Assembly: GCA_009694045.1 (NCBI GenBank)
Contig: SHVY01000005.1
Coordinates: 22,178 to 86,177 of the forward strand
DNA length: 64,000 bases
Direction of reading: 5' to 3'
From: Alphaproteobacteria bacterium
Lineage (GTDB): Bacteria > Pseudomonadota > Alphaproteobacteria > SP197
A program made the position numbers and the translations under genes. This document shows, piece after piece, positions 11,107 through 20,573 of this stretch. Below the pieces are notes generated by a model, which had not been told where the DNA came from, did no database searches, and worked only from the letters and a program-made list of their open reading frames with translations. Each line of letters starts with the position of its first letter. Position 1 is the stretch's first letter.

Positions 11107-12428
11107 GCGCGATCCCTGGGTTCGTCGTCGCGGCCCCATCGTCGGGCGTCGGCAAGACGATCGTCACGCTGGGTCTGGTCCGCGCCTTCGCGGCCGGTGG
11201 GCACCGGGTGGCACCGTTCAAAGTGGGACCGGACTACATCGATCCCGCGTTTCTCGGGGCGGCCGCTGGGCGCGCCTGCGTCAACCTCGATCCCTGGGCG
11301 ATGCGACCCGAGACGCTGGCCGCCCTGGTCGCCGACCTGGTTCAAGGCGCGGATATGCTCATCGGCGAAGGGGTCATGGGCTTGTTCGACGGCGGACCCG
11401 GCGGTGCCGGGGGCACCGCGGACCTGGCCGGGCGCCTGGGGCTGCCGGTGGTACTGGTGGTCGACGCCAGCGGCATGGGCGCGTCCTTCGCCGCCGTCGT
11501 CGAAGGGTTTGCCCGGCACCGTCCGGGGGTGGCGGTCGGGGGCGCGATCGCCAACCGGGTCGCCGGCGAGAAGCACCGTCGTATTATCGAGGAATCCATG
11601 GCCCAGGTCAGCGGGGTCCGCCTGCTCGGCACCATGCCGCGCGACCCGACCCTTGCCCTGCCGTCCCGCCACCTCGGCCTCGTCCAGGCGCGCGAAACCG
11701 CCGACCTCGATGCCGTGATCGATCGCGCCGCTCGGGTCGTCCGCGACAACCTCGATCTCACCGCGCTCGCGCGGCTCCACATCTCCCCCTTGTCCCCACC
11801 GCTTGGCCCCCCACCGCTTGGCCCCCCACCGCTTGGCCCCCCACCGCTTGGCCAGCGCATCGCGGTTGCCCAGGACGATGCTTTCGCCTTCGCCTATCCG
11901 GCCCAGCTCGCCGCTTGGCGCCGGGAGGGTGCCGATCTCGCGTTCTTCTCGCCGCTGGCGGACCAGGACCCGGGTGGTGCCGACGCCATCTACCTCCCCG
12001 GCGGCTACCCGGAACTGCACGCCGCCCGCCTCGCCGCGAACGGAAGGTTCCTCGCGGGCCTAGGGGCGGCTGCCCGGCGCGGCGCCGTGATCTACGGCGA
12101 ATGCGGCGGCTACATGGTGCTGGGTCAGGCCCTCACGGACGCGGGCGGCACGCCCCACGCGATGGCCGGCCTGCTGCCCCACGCCACCTCGTTCGCCGCG
12201 CGCAAGCTGCACCTCGGCTACCGCTCAATGCGACTCCTCGGCGATAGCCCCCTGGGCAAGGTCGGTGCGCTCTTTCGCGGCCACGAGTTCCACTACGCGA
12301 CGGTGATGGGAGACCCCGGTCCGCCGTTGTTCGCGGCCACGGACGCCTGGGGTCACGACGTAGGCCAGGTTGGCTCCCGCGATGGCACGGTGGCCGGCTC
12401 CTTCCTGCACCTCATCGACCGCGCATGA
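11103..12428 (+). CDS. cobB: Cobyrinate a,c-diamide synthase
   Basis: ATP- and glutamine-dependent amidation of the a and c side chains of the corrin (CobB/CbiA). Start GTG at 11103 overlaps the cobA stop. The protein is 441 residues. The N-terminal synthetase domain has APSSGVGKT and KVGPDYIDPAFL. The C-terminal class I glutamine amidotransferase domain has YLPGGYPEL and the nucleophilic Cys in GECGGYMVLG. Between the domains is a PPLGP repeat encoded by a 15-bp tandem repeat, not a usual feature of the family. The 3' end overlaps convergent ubiG by 17 bases. Confidence 0.94.
   Translation: MSAIPGFVVAAPSSGVGKTIVTLGLVRAFAAGGHRVAPFKVGPDYIDPAFLGAAAGRACVNLDPWAMRPETLAALVADLVQGADMLIGEGVMGLFDGGPGGAGGTADLAGRLGLPVVLVVDASGMGASFAAVVEGFARHRPGVAVGGAIANRVAGEKHRRIIEESMAQVSGVRLLGTMPRDPTLALPSRHLGLVQARETADLDAVIDRAARVVRDNLDLTALARLHISPLSPPLGPPPLGPPPLGPPPLGQRIAVAQDDAFAFAYPAQLAAWRREGADLAFFSPLADQDPGGADAIYLPGGYPELHAARLAANGRFLAGLGAAARRGAVIYGECGGYMVLGQALTDAGGTPHAMAGLLPHATSFAARKLHLGYRSMRLLGDSPLGKVGALFRGHEFHYATVMGDPGPPLFAATDAWGHDVGQVGSRDGTVAGSFLHLIDRA
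11796..11853 (+). repeat. 15-bp tandem repeat inside cobB
   Basis: Four near-perfect head-to-tail copies of CCACCGCTTGGCCCC, the last one two bases short. The unit is a multiple of three and encodes PPLGP in the linker between the synthetase and amidotransferase domains. Copies are identical, which points to recent slippage expansion. Length change would be tolerated because the frame is kept. Confidence 0.95.
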
Positions 12429-13173
12429 CCGCGGCGGTCAGCAGATAGTTCACGGCGGTGTCGCGGCCGATCGACCAGCGGTTGCGCACCGGGTCGTAGA
12501 CTAGGCCGCTTACGTCGGTGACGCGGGCGCCGTGGCCCCGGAGGTGCCGCGCGATCTCGGCGGGGGCCGGGAAGCGCGACCAGTCGTGGGTGCCCGGCGG
12601 CACCCAGCGCAGAATGCGCTCGGCGCCGACGATGGCGAGAGCATAGCTTTTCCACGTTCGGTTGAGGGTCGAGAGGATGATCAGCCCGCCATCCGCGGCG
12701 ATCGCGCAAGCGGCAGCGAGGAACGCGCCCACGTCCGCCACATGCTCCACGATCTCCAGCGCCAGAACCACGTCGAATCGGCCGCCCTCCGCCGCCGTGT
12801 CCTCGACGGTGGCGACCCGGTAATCGATCGCCAAGTCCTGGCCCGCGGCATGGTCGCGGGCGACCGCGATCGCCGCGGCGCCGGCGTCGATCCCCCGCAC
12901 GACGGCGCCCAGTCGTGCCATCGGCTCGGTGACCAGTCCGCCGCCGCACCCGATGTCGATGACGCGCACGCCCGCGAGCGGCTGGGGACCCAGGGAGTCG
13001 CGGCCCCGGTGCGCGGCGATGCGGTCGCGGATGTAGCCGAGCCGGGCGGGATTCAGCCGATGCAGGGGGGCGTGGACCCCGGTCGCGTCCCACCAGGCGC
13101 CGGCCTTGGCGTCGAACGCCGCGACCTCGCGCGCATCCACGCTCGACGCGGTGCCGCTCTCTCGCCTGCTCAT
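12412..13173 (-). CDS. ubiG: Ubiquinone biosynthesis O-methyltransferase
   Basis: SAM-dependent O-methyltransferase for both O-methylation steps of ubiquinone synthesis. The 253-residue protein has the UbiG N-terminal FDAKAGAWWDATGVHAPLHR and LNPARLGYIRDRI. The SAM-binding motif is VIDIGCGGGLVTEPMARLGA, followed by LEIVEHVADVGAFL, LSTLNRTWKSY and VPPGTHDW. Length and motif order match the family exactly. It diverges from lysC (86 bases between starts), an arrangement common in alphaproteobacteria, and its 3' end overlaps cobB. Confidence 0.96.
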   Translation of the reverse strand: MSRRESGTASSVDAREVAAFDAKAGAWWDATGVHAPLHRLNPARLGYIRDRIAAHRGRDSLGPQPLAGVRVIDIGCGGGLVTEPMARLGAVVRGIDAGAAAIAVARDHAAGQDLAIDYRVATVEDTAAEGGRFDVVLALEIVEHVADVGAFLAAACAIAADGGLIILSTLNRTWKSYALAIVGAERILRWVPPGTHDWSRFPAPAEIARHLRGHGARVTDVSGLVYDPVRNRWSIGRDTAVNYLLTAAVMRGR

Positions 13174-13259
13174 CTTGCCCCCATGGTATCGACCGAGTAT
13201 GTAAGGCGCGTCGTCGCGGCGGCAAGCGTCGGCATTTCTCCCCAGCGGCGGAAGGGTCC

Positions 13260-14480
13260 ATGGCCCGCATCGTCCAGAAGTTCGGTGGCACCTCGGTCGG
13301 GGACATCGAACGCATCAAGAACGTCGCCAGGATCGTCAAGCGTCAGGTGGACGGGGGCGATCAGGTGACCGTGGTGGTCTCGGCGATGTCCGGGGTGACC
13401 AACGACCTGGTCGCCAAGGTGCGGGCGATCGCGCCGATGCACGACGCGCGCGAATACGACACGGTGGTCGCGACCGGCGAGCAGGTGACGACCGGGCTCG
13501 TGGCCCTGGCGCTGCACGAGGCGGGCGTGGCGGCCCGCTCATGGCAGGCCTGGCAGATTCCCTTCCGCACCGACGACGCCCATGGCCGCGCCCGCATCCT
13601 CGGCATCGATACCGCGCGGCTCGAGGAACGGCTGGCGGAAGGCCAGGTCCCGGTCGTCGCCGGCTTTCAGGGCATCGGCACCGATGGCCGCATCACCACG
13701 CTCGGCCGCGGCGGATCCGACATCACGGCGGTGGCGCTCGCGGCGGCGCTGCGTGCCGATCGGTGCGACATCTACACCGACGTGGACGGGGTTTATACCG
13801 CCGATCCCCGGATCGTTGCCCGGGCGCGGAAACTCGATAAGATCACCTTCGAGGAAATGCTCGAGCTCGCCTCGCAAGGGGCGAAGGTCCTGCACACCCG
13901 CTCGGTCGAGTTGGCGATGAACCTGGGTGTGCGCCTGCAGGTTTTGTCGGCCTTCACGGGTGCCCCCGGCACCATGGTCGTTGACGAGGATGAAATCGTG
14001 GAGCAGCACGTCGTCAGCGGCATCGCCTATAGCCGCGATGAAGCGAAGATCACCGTTGTGCGCCTGGCCGATCGGCCGGGAGTCGCGGCCAAGCTGTTCG
14101 GGCCCCTGGCCGAGGCCGGGATCAATGTCGACATGATCGTTCAAGGTGGCTCCGAGGATGGCGCCCACGCCGATATGACCTTCACGGTCGGCAAGGCGGA
14201 TCTGCTGCCCGCGCTCAAGGCCTTGGAAGTCCGCAAGAAGGACCTGGGCTACCACTCCGTCGTCCACGACTCCTCCGTGGTCAAGGTGTCGGTGATCGGC
14301 GTCGGCATGCGCAGCCACGCGGGCGTCGCTGCGAAGATGTTCAGCGCCCTGGCGGAACGCGGCATCAACATCCAGGCGATCTCGACCTCGGAGATCAAGA
14401 TCAGCGTGCTGTTGAGCGAGGAGTACACCGAGCTTGCGCTCCGCACCCTGCACACCGCCTACGGACTGGACGCGGCCTGA
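13260..14480 (+). CDS. lysC: Aspartate kinase
   Basis: First step of the aspartate pathway to lysine, threonine and methionine. The 406-residue protein starts with the kinase signature VQKFGGTSVGDIERIKNVA. It has TLGRGGSDITAVALAAAL and CDIYTDVDGVYTADPRI in the catalytic domain, and two C-terminal ACT domains (from about residue 265 and about 345) that confer feedback regulation. A strong ribosome binding site, GGAAGGG, precedes the ATG. The nitronate monooxygenase gene begins two bases after its stop, so the two are probably co-transcribed. Confidence 0.97.
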   Translation: MARIVQKFGGTSVGDIERIKNVARIVKRQVDGGDQVTVVVSAMSGVTNDLVAKVRAIAPMHDAREYDTVVATGEQVTTGLVALALHEAGVAARSWQAWQIPFRTDDAHGRARILGIDTARLEERLAEGQVPVVAGFQGIGTDGRITTLGRGGSDITAVALAAALRADRCDIYTDVDGVYTADPRIVARARKLDKITFEEMLELASQGAKVLHTRSVELAMNLGVRLQVLSAFTGAPGTMVVDEDEIVEQHVVSGIAYSRDEAKITVVRLADRPGVAAKLFGPLAEAGINVDMIVQGGSEDGAHADMTFTVGKADLLPALKALEVRKKDLGYHSVVHDSSVVKVSVIGVGMRSHAGVAAKMFSALAERGINIQAISTSEIKISVLLSEEYTELALRTLHTAYGLDAA

Positions 14481-14482
14481 GC

Positions 14483-15487
14483 ATGACGACCCGCCTGGAG
14501 CGCGGCTGGCGCCAAGGTGCGGCGTTGCTCGGCTGCCGCTACGGCATCCTGGGGGGCGCCATGACTTGGGTGAGCGAGCGCCACTTGGTGGCCGCCCTGT
14601 CGGACCACGGGGGCTTCGGGGTGCTCGCCTGCGGGTCGATGACACCGGCCCTGCTGGACGCCGAGATCGCCGCGACCGCCGCCCTCACCAACGCGCCGTT
14701 CGGTGTGAACCTGATCATCATGCACCCGGACCTCGATCGGCTGATCGACGTCTGCCTCGACCGTCGCGTCGGCCACGTGGTTCTGGCTGGCGGGCTGCCG
14801 AGCGGGGCCACGATCGAACGGCTGCGCAAGGGCGGGTCCAAGGTCCTTGCCTTCGTGCCGACCCTGGCCACGGCGCGCAAGCTGGTGCGCTCCGGCGTCC
14901 ACGGCCTCGTCATCGAGGGCATGGAGGCCGGCGGCCACATTGGGCCGGTCACCACCAGCGTGCTCGCCCAGGAGATTCTGCCCCATGTCCGCGACGTCCC
15001 GGTGTTCGCCGCCGGCGGCATCGGCCGCGGCGAGGCCATCGCCAGCTACGTCGAGATGGGCGCGGCCGGCTGTCAGCTCGGAACCCGCTTCGTCTGCGCC
15101 ACGGAATCGATCGCTCACCCCGCGTTCAAGCAGGCCTTCGTGCGGGCCCAGGCGCGCGATGCCCAGCCGAGCGTGCAGCTCGACCCCCAATTCCCGGTGA
15201 TCCCCGTGCGCGCCATCCTGAACGCCGGCACCCGACGGTTCATGGACATCCAGCGCGAGGTGATCGCGCGCTTCCGGTCCGGCGAGCTGACCCAGAAGGA
15301 GGCGCAACTCGCCATCGAGCATTTTTGGGCGGGCGCGCTCCGCCGCGCTGTCATCGATGGTGATGTCGAGGGCGGCTCGCTCATGGCTGGTCAGAGCGTC
15401 GGCATGGTGAGCCGGGTCGAGCCCATGGCCGCGATCATCGGCGAATTGATCGATCAGGCCGGGGCCTATATGAAGAAAGTCGCCTAA
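14483..15487 (+). CDS. Nitronate monooxygenase-family flavoprotein
   Basis: FMN-dependent TIM-barrel enzyme of the 2-nitropropane dioxygenase / FabK family, 334 residues. Visible are GILGGAMTWVSERHLVAA near the start, GVNLIIMHPD, the His-containing EGMEAGGHIGP and the phosphate-binding AAGGIGRGEAI with GTRFVCATES. In this family the reaction may be nitronate oxidation, detoxification of propionate-3-nitronate, or enoyl-ACP reduction, and sequence alone does not separate these. It follows lysC after 2 bases and is probably read from the same transcript. Confidence 0.85.
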   Translation: MTTRLERGWRQGAALLGCRYGILGGAMTWVSERHLVAALSDHGGFGVLACGSMTPALLDAEIAATAALTNAPFGVNLIIMHPDLDRLIDVCLDRRVGHVVLAGGLPSGATIERLRKGGSKVLAFVPTLATARKLVRSGVHGLVIEGMEAGGHIGPVTTSVLAQEILPHVRDVPVFAAGGIGRGEAIASYVEMGAAGCQLGTRFVCATESIAHPAFKQAFVRAQARDAQPSVQLDPQFPVIPVRAILNAGTRRFMDIQREVIARFRSGELTQKEAQLAIEHFWAGALRRAVIDGDVEGGSLMAGQSVGMVSRVEPMAAIIGELIDQAGAYMKKVA

Positions 15488-15568
15488 TCGGCAGGGACCC
15501 TTGGCGGGCTGTCTTTCACAGGAATCGAAGAAGAATCAGGCAAGTAGGCCTGAGAAAAGGTCAAATTG

Positions 15569-15590
15569 CCCCTCCGTTCAAGGGGTGTTT
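15569..15590 (+). terminator. Weak hairpin plus T-rich tail after the NMO gene
   Basis: CCCCT-(7-base loop)-AGGGG followed by TGTTT. The stem is short (5 bp plus wobble pairs), so intrinsic termination is only possible. It lies within the 183-base gap between the nitronate monooxygenase and the RodZ-like gene, where no other element was recognised. Confidence 0.3.
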
Positions 15591-15670
15591 AAGATTCCCA
15601 TGTGTCAGAGCCGATAAGACAGGCGTAAGTTCAAGGCCTGGGATCATCGGTTGGGATGGGATGGAGGCCC

Positions 15671-16744
15671 ATGAGGAGTCTTCGCCTCAGAAGGACCACG
15701 CCGGAGGATGACGGCTCGAGGGTCACCCGCCTGCGCGAGGTCGACTCGCCGCAGGCCCGCATGGGGGCCGAGCTGCGTACCGCCCGCATGCGGCGCGGAT
15801 TGTCGTTGGCCGACGTCGCCCGGAATCTGCGCATCCGTCAGGTCTACCTCGTGGCCCTCGAGGACGGGCGGCTGAACGAGCTGCCGGGACGCACGTACGT
15901 CGTCGGCTTTCTGCGCAGTTACGGCCACTATCTGGACCTGGATGGCGAAGCCCTGGTCATCCGCTTCCGGGACGAATCGAGCGAACTCTCCGCCCCAGCC
16001 GAGCTCAACTTCCCGGAACCGATGGGGGCTACGTCCTTGCCCACGGTGCGCGTGGTCCTTGCGGCGTTCGCCGTGGCGGTCCTCGTCTTCGGCGGTTGGT
16101 ACGTCATCCAAGATCGCGGGCACCCGCCCCTGCCGCTGGTCGAGGTGGTGCCCGAGGAGCTGGCCGCCTTGCTCCCCGCGGTCGAAGCGCCGGCCGACGC
16201 GGTCGCGGCGAGCCCACCCGCCGCCGCTATCGAGCCCCTACCCGAAGTCTCCGCCGCGACGACCGTCGCCGCGCCAGCGCCCGAGCCCGTGCCCGAGGCT
16301 GCGACCGTGACCGCCGTCGTCGCGGAACCCGCGCCAGCATCCGCGGCGCCGACGTTCGTCACCGGCGGTGCGATCGAGGAGCAACCGGCGACGGCGGTCG
16401 CGGCCGCGAGGGCGATCACCGTGCCGGAACCCACCTCCACCTATGTTCCGAACGTCTACGGCCAGACCAACATCGGCGCCAGGGTTCATCTCCGTGCCAT
16501 CGGCGAGAGTTGGATCCAAGTCAATGGCCCCGGTGGCGAGCTGGTCTTCACCCGCATCTTGCAGCCCGGCGACGTCTACAACGTTCCCGACCGCTCCGAT
16601 CTCACCCTCATCACCGGCAACGCCGGCGGGCTCGAAATCCTGGTCGACGGGATCGCGACGGCCCCGCTCGGGGCGGTGGGCGACGTGCGCCGCCACATCT
16701 CCCTCGATCCCGCCCAACTCAAGTCGGGCCAAGCGATCGAGTAA
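15671..16744 (+). CDS. RodZ-like helix-turn-helix membrane protein
   Basis: A 357-residue protein with the RodZ layout. The N-terminal helix-turn-helix domain contains [20 protein letters not shown] and [18 protein letters not shown]. One transmembrane helix follows at about residues 120-140 ([20 protein letters not shown]). After that come a long Ala/Pro/Glu-rich periplasmic linker and a C-terminal DUF4115 domain. RodZ couples MreB to cell-wall elongation, and a role in shape is the likely inference. The ATG at 15671 is chosen because GGAGG lies just before it; an ATG five codons upstream has none. It sits 70 bases ahead of ispG, a common order in this class. Confidence 0.82.
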   Translation: MRSLRLRRTTPEDDGSRVTRLREVDSPQARMGAELRTARMRRGLSLADVARNLRIRQVYLVALEDGRLNELPGRTYVVGFLRSYGHYLDLDGEALVIRFRDESSELSAPAELNFPEPMGATSLPTVRVVLAAFAVAVLVFGGWYVIQDRGHPPLPLVEVVPEELAALLPAVEAPADAVAASPPAAAIEPLPEVSAATTVAAPAPEPVPEAATVTAVVAEPAPASAAPTFVTGGAIEEQPATAVAAARAITVPEPTSTYVPNVYGQTNIGARVHLRAIGESWIQVNGPGGELVFTRILQPGDVYNVPDRSDLTLITGNAGGLEILVDGIATAPLGAVGDVRRHISLDPAQLKSGQAIE

Positions 16745-16814
16745 CCGGCGGCGGCTTGCGGGGTTTTCGCCCGTGGGCTATGTGTTGGCGCAATCACTCC
16801 AAGGAACGCGACCG

Positions 16815-17936
16815 ATGAGCCAGCATAACGTCGGACCAGCGCCGCGCCGCAGATCCCGTCCCGTCAAGGTGGGCAAGGTCACGGTCGGCGGCGACGCACC
16901 CATCAGCGTCCAGTCGATGACCAACACGCTCACCACCGACGAGGCGGGGACGATCAAGCAGATCTTCCAGATCGCCGCCGCCGGGGCCGATATCGTGCGG
17001 GTTTCTTGCCCGGATGAGGGCTCGACCAAGGCCCTGAAGCACATCGTCTACGAATCCCCGGTGCCGATCGTCGCCGACATCCACTTCCACTATCGCCGGG
17101 CGATCGAGGCCGCCGAGTCCGGGGCCGCCTGCCTGCGTATCAACCCGGGCAACATCGGGTCCGCCGCGCGGGTGCGCGAGGTCGTCAACGCGGCCCGCGA
17201 TCACGGCTGTTCCATGCGCATCGGCGTGAACGGCGGCTCGCTCGAGAAAGATCTGCTGGAGCGCTACGGCCGCCCCACGCCCGAGGCCATGGTCGAAAGC
17301 GCCCAACGCCAAATCCGGGTGCTGGAGGACCACGACTTCCGCGACTTCAAGATCAGCGTGAAGGCCTCCAACATCTATCTGGCGGTCGCCGCCTATCGCG
17401 GTCTGGCGGCGGTCTGCGACTATCCCCTGCACCTGGGCATCACCGAGGCCGGCGGGCAGTTCGGTGGCACCGTGAAGTCGGCCATCGGCATGGGGATGCT
17501 CCTGGCCGAGGGCATCGGCGACACGATCCGCGTGTCGCTGTCGGCCGATCCGGTCGAGGAGGTCAAGGTCGGCTTCGAGATGCTGAAGGCGCTGGAGCTG
17601 CGCATGCGGGGCATCACCATCATCTCCTGCCCATCCTGTGCCCGGCAGCAGTTCGAGGTCGTCAAGACCGTCGCCGAGCTGGAAAAGCGCCTCGCCCATA
17701 TCACCGTGCCGCTGTCGGTCTCGATCATCGGCTGCGTGGTCAACGGCCCCGGCGAGGCGCGCGCGACCGATGTAGGCTTGACCGGCGGTGGCAAGGGGAG
17801 CCACCTCGTCTACTTGAGCGGCCTCGCCGATCACAAGATCGACGACGCACGGCTCGTTGATCACGTGGTCGAATTGGTGGAGCGCAAGGTCGCCGAGATC
17901 GCGGCGGCCGAACCGCCCGCCGTCGCCGCCGAATAG
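16815..17936 (+). CDS. ispG: 4-hydroxy-3-methylbut-2-enyl diphosphate synthase
   Basis: [4Fe-4S] enzyme (GcpE) of the non-mevalonate isoprenoid pathway, converting MEcPP to HMBPP. The protein is 373 residues, with [17 protein letters not shown] residues at the start (read here as [17 protein letters not shown]), RINPGNIG, and the cluster cysteines in [11 protein letters not shown] and [16 protein letters not shown] precedes the ATG at 16815, which lies inside a longer open frame that begins within the upstream gene. hisS follows after 8 bases, so the two are likely co-transcribed. Confidence 0.96.
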   Translation: MSQHNVGPAPRRRSRPVKVGKVTVGGDAPISVQSMTNTLTTDEAGTIKQIFQIAAAGADIVRVSCPDEGSTKALKHIVYESPVPIVADIHFHYRRAIEAAESGAACLRINPGNIGSAARVREVVNAARDHGCSMRIGVNGGSLEKDLLERYGRPTPEAMVESAQRQIRVLEDHDFRDFKISVKASNIYLAVAAYRGLAAVCDYPLHLGITEAGGQFGGTVKSAIGMGMLLAEGIGDTIRVSLSADPVEEVKVGFEMLKALELRMRGITIISCPSCARQQFEVVKTVAELEKRLAHITVPLSVSIIGCVVNGPGEARATDVGLTGGGKGSHLVYLSGLADHKIDDARLVDHVVELVERKVAEIAAAEPPAVAAE

Positions 17937-17944
17937 GGTTCCTC

Positions 17945-19195
17945 GTGGCCCAGGCGAAGTTGCAGCCGGTTCGCGGCACGCACGACCTGTTGCCCGCGGA
18001 TTGCCGCCGGCACCGGGCCGTGACCGACGCTACCCGCGCCGTGGCGGAGCGCTATGGCTACGGCGAGATCGCCACGCCGATCTTCGAGTTCACCGAGGTG
18101 TTCAGCCGCCCACTTGGCGAGACCACCGATGTGGTGACGAAGGAGATGTACACGTTCGTGGATCGCGGCGGCGATAGTCTGACGTTGCGTCCCGAGAACA
18201 CGGCCAGCGTCGTGCGCGCCGTCATCTCCAACGGCCTCTTCAACGAGTTGCCGCTGAAATACCACTACGCGGGCCCCATGTTCCGCTACGAGCGACCGCA
18301 GAAGGGGCGCCAAAGGCAGTTCCACCAGATCGGGGTCGAGCTGATCGGTCCGTCCGAGCCCGAAGCCGACGTCGAGGTCATCGCCATGGGCGCCGATGTC
18401 CTGGCCGACCTCGGTCTCGCCGATCGGGTGACGCTCGAGATCAACAGCCTGGGCGATCCCGCGAGCCGCGCCGCCCACCGCGCCGCCCTGGTCGCCTATC
18501 TCACGCCCCAGGCCGAACGCCTGTCGCCGGACAGCCGCGCACGCCTCGCGCGCAATCCGCTGCGCATCCTCGACACCAAGGACGAAGGCGACCGGCGGAT
18601 GCTCGATGGGGCGCCGCGCCTGGATCAGTTCCTCAATTCCGAATCGACGGCGTTCTTCGCGGCCGTCCGGCGCGGCCTTGACCGTCTGCGGATCGCCCAT
18701 GCCGTCAACCCGCGGCTGGTGCGCGGGTTCGACTACTACACCCACACGGCGTTCGAGTTCGTGACCGAACACCTGGGTGCCCAAGGGACCGTCATCGGCG
18801 GCGGCCGCTACGACGGGCTGGTGGCACAGCTCGGCGGCCCGGACACCGCGGCGATCGGCTGGGCCGGGGGCATTGAACGGCTTGCCATGCTGCTGGCGGT
18901 GGAACCGCCGGCACCCCGCGCCATCGCCCTGGTCCCCATCGGCGATGACGCCGAGGCCCGCGCGCAGGAACTCGCCCATGGCTTGCGCCGGGCCGGCTTC
19001 GTCATCGACCTCGGCTACCGTGGCAACGTCCGGCGCCGCATGAAGCGAGCCAACAAGATCGGCGCCAAGGCCGCCCTCATCATCGGCGACACCGAACTCG
19101 CCAAGGGCATCGCCACGCTCCGCGACCTCACCACCGGCGACCAATCCGAGGTACCCCTGGATGGGCTCGCGGGCGCTCTCGGAGCGTACCGATAG
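17945..19195 (+). CDS. hisS: Histidine--tRNA ligase
   Basis: Class II aminoacyl-tRNA synthetase, 416 residues, GTG start. Motif 1 is in the N-terminal part after QPVRGTHDLLP, motif 2 is YAGPMFRYERPQKGRQRQFHQ, shown here only in part as FRYERPQKGRQRQFHQ. The histidine-specific motifs are LVRGFDYYTHTAFEF and IGGGRYDGL, with motif 3 in AIGWAGGIERL. A C-terminal anticodon-binding domain completes the protein. All catalytic elements are intact. Confidence 0.97.
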   Translation: MAQAKLQPVRGTHDLLPADCRRHRAVTDATRAVAERYGYGEIATPIFEFTEVFSRPLGETTDVVTKEMYTFVDRGGDSLTLRPENTASVVRAVISNGLFNELPLKYHYAGPMFRYERPQKGRQRQFHQIGVELIGPSEPEADVEVIAMGADVLADLGLADRVTLEINSLGDPASRAAHRAALVAYLTPQAERLSPDSRARLARNPLRILDTKDEGDRRMLDGAPRLDQFLNSESTAFFAAVRRGLDRLRIAHAVNPRLVRGFDYYTHTAFEFVTEHLGAQGTVIGGGRYDGLVAQLGGPDTAAIGWAGGIERLAMLLAVEPPAPRAIALVPIGDDAEARAQELAHGLRRAGFVIDLGYRGNVRRRMKRANKIGAKAALIIGDTELAKGIATLRDLTTGDQSEVPLDGLAGALGAYR

Positions 19196-19241
19196 GGCGG
19201 CCCCGTGATCCCGCGCCACGAGGGCACGTTGCCTTGCGTTC

Positions 19242-19276
19242 CCTCTCCCCTTGTGGGACAGGGGCAGGGTGAGAGG
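19242..19276. repeat. Intergenic inverted repeat upstream of hemA
   Basis: Nested palindrome: CCTCTC pairs with GAGAGG, and CCCC-T-TGT pairs with ACA-GGGG around GGG. It lies between hisS and the chosen hemA start. It resembles the short GC-rich palindromes scattered between genes in this window. It could end hisS transcription or mark a dispersed repeat; no T-run follows. Confidence 0.45.
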
Positions 19277-19307
19277 TGATTCCACGGACGCGAAGAGCGC
19301 CCAGACC

Positions 19308-20573
19308 ATGTCCGCCGGGGAAACTTTGCGCTACCTCGTGGTGGGTGCGACGCACCGCACCGCGCCGCTGGAGTTGCGCGAGCGCATGGCCGAGGGGGCG
19401 GACGGGACTCCGCTCACGGAGCAAATCGCTGGCCTCGAACTTGGCCAGGTCGCCGTCATGGTAACCTGCGATCGGGTGGAGTTGATCGCCGCGGTCGCCG
19501 ATCCTGAAGGAGCGGCCGCGGTCGCCATGGGCCTGCTGGCGGCCCGCGCCGGGCTCGCTCGCGACCGTGCCGCGCCAGCCCTGCGTTGGCTCGCGGACGA
19601 TGCCGCTGTCCGCCACGTCTTCGCCATCGCCTCCGGCCTCGAAAGCCTGGTCCTGGGCGAGCCGGAGGTGCTGGGTCAGGTCCACGAGGCGGAGCGCGAG
19701 GCTCGCCGCCAGGGCCGCTTCGGGCCCGAGCTCGACGCCCTGTGCCAGGCGACGTATCGCGCCGCCAAGCGGGCGCGGAGCGAGACGGCGATCGGCGAAG
19801 GGCCGGTCAGCCTTGCCGCCTCGGCCGTGGCCGTGGCCCTCGACATCCACGGATCGCTCGCGACCGTCGCCGCCCTGGTGATCGGCGCGGCCGACATCGC
19901 CGAGCTGATCGCCGGCAAGCTGCGCGAGGCCGGGCTCGGCCGCCTCGCCGTCACCCATTGGCGTGAACGTCAGGCGGCGGAGACGGCGCGGAAGCTCGGC
20001 GCTAACATCCTGCCGATCGCCGATCTCGAAGCCGGACTCGCCGGCGCCGACATCGTCCTTGCGGGCGCGGGGACCGGACGCTACATGGTGACCCGCGATG
20101 CGCTCGCCCGCGCCATCCGGGCGCGCCGCCGCCGACCGATGTTTGTCATCGACGTGTCCTTGCCGCCCGACGTGGAACCGGGCGTCGACGGCATCGACGG
20201 CATCTTCCGCTACGATCTTGCCGATCTGGAGCGGGTCGCGCGGATCGGCCAGGGCGAACGGGTGGCGGCGGCGACGGCAGCCTGGACGATCGTCGACGAA
20301 AGCGTCGCCGCGTTCCTCCGCGATCGGGTCGAGCGCGAGGCGGTTCCGGCGATCCGGACCTTGCGCGCGGCCTTCGAGTCGACGCGGGATCGGGTCCTGG
20401 CGGACCGCCCCGACGCCGACGTTGCCGAGGCAACGCGGCTGCTCGTCAACCGGCTGCTGCACGGGCCGTCAGAGGCGCTGCGGCGGGCCGCGGCGGAAGG
20501 GACCGAGGGCCGGGACCTCGAAGCCATGCTCGAACGGCTGTTCGGCAGGCGCGGCGATGAGAGGAAGCAATGA
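19308..20573 (+). CDS. hemA: Glutamyl-tRNA reductase
   Basis: Reduces glutamyl-tRNA to glutamate-1-semialdehyde, the first committed step of the C5 route to 5-aminolevulinate. The 421-residue protein has the GluTR start [19 protein letters not shown]. The catalytic Cys sits in VTCDRVEL, where the usual STCNR motif has Asn replaced by Asp. [17 protein letters not shown] and a Rossmann-like central domain follow. Most alphaproteobacteria make ALA with the unrelated ALA synthase, so a C5 enzyme here is notable. The ATG at 19308 is placed close to the conserved N-terminus; a TTG-initiated extension is spurious. The stop overlaps the prfA start (ATGA). Confidence 0.9.
   Translation: MSAGETLRYLVVGATHRTAPLELRERMAEGADGTPLTEQIAGLELGQVAVMVTCDRVELIAAVADPEGAAAVAMGLLAARAGLARDRAAPALRWLADDAAVRHVFAIASGLESLVLGEPEVLGQVHEAEREARRQGRFGPELDALCQATYRAAKRARSETAIGEGPVSLAASAVAVALDIHGSLATVAALVIGAADIAELIAGKLREAGLGRLAVTHWRERQAAETARKLGANILPIADLEAGLAGADIVLAGAGTGRYMVTRDALARAIRARRRRPMFVIDVSLPPDVEPGVDGIDGIFRYDLADLERVARIGQGERVAAATAAWTIVDESVAAFLRDRVEREAVPAIRTLRAAFESTRDRVLADRPDADVAEATRLLVNRLLHGPSEALRRAAAEGTEGRDLEAMLERLFGRRGDERKQ

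Noticed and set aside
11796..11853. Possible CRISPR-like array
   Set aside because: Copies are contiguous with no spacers and lie in frame inside cobB.
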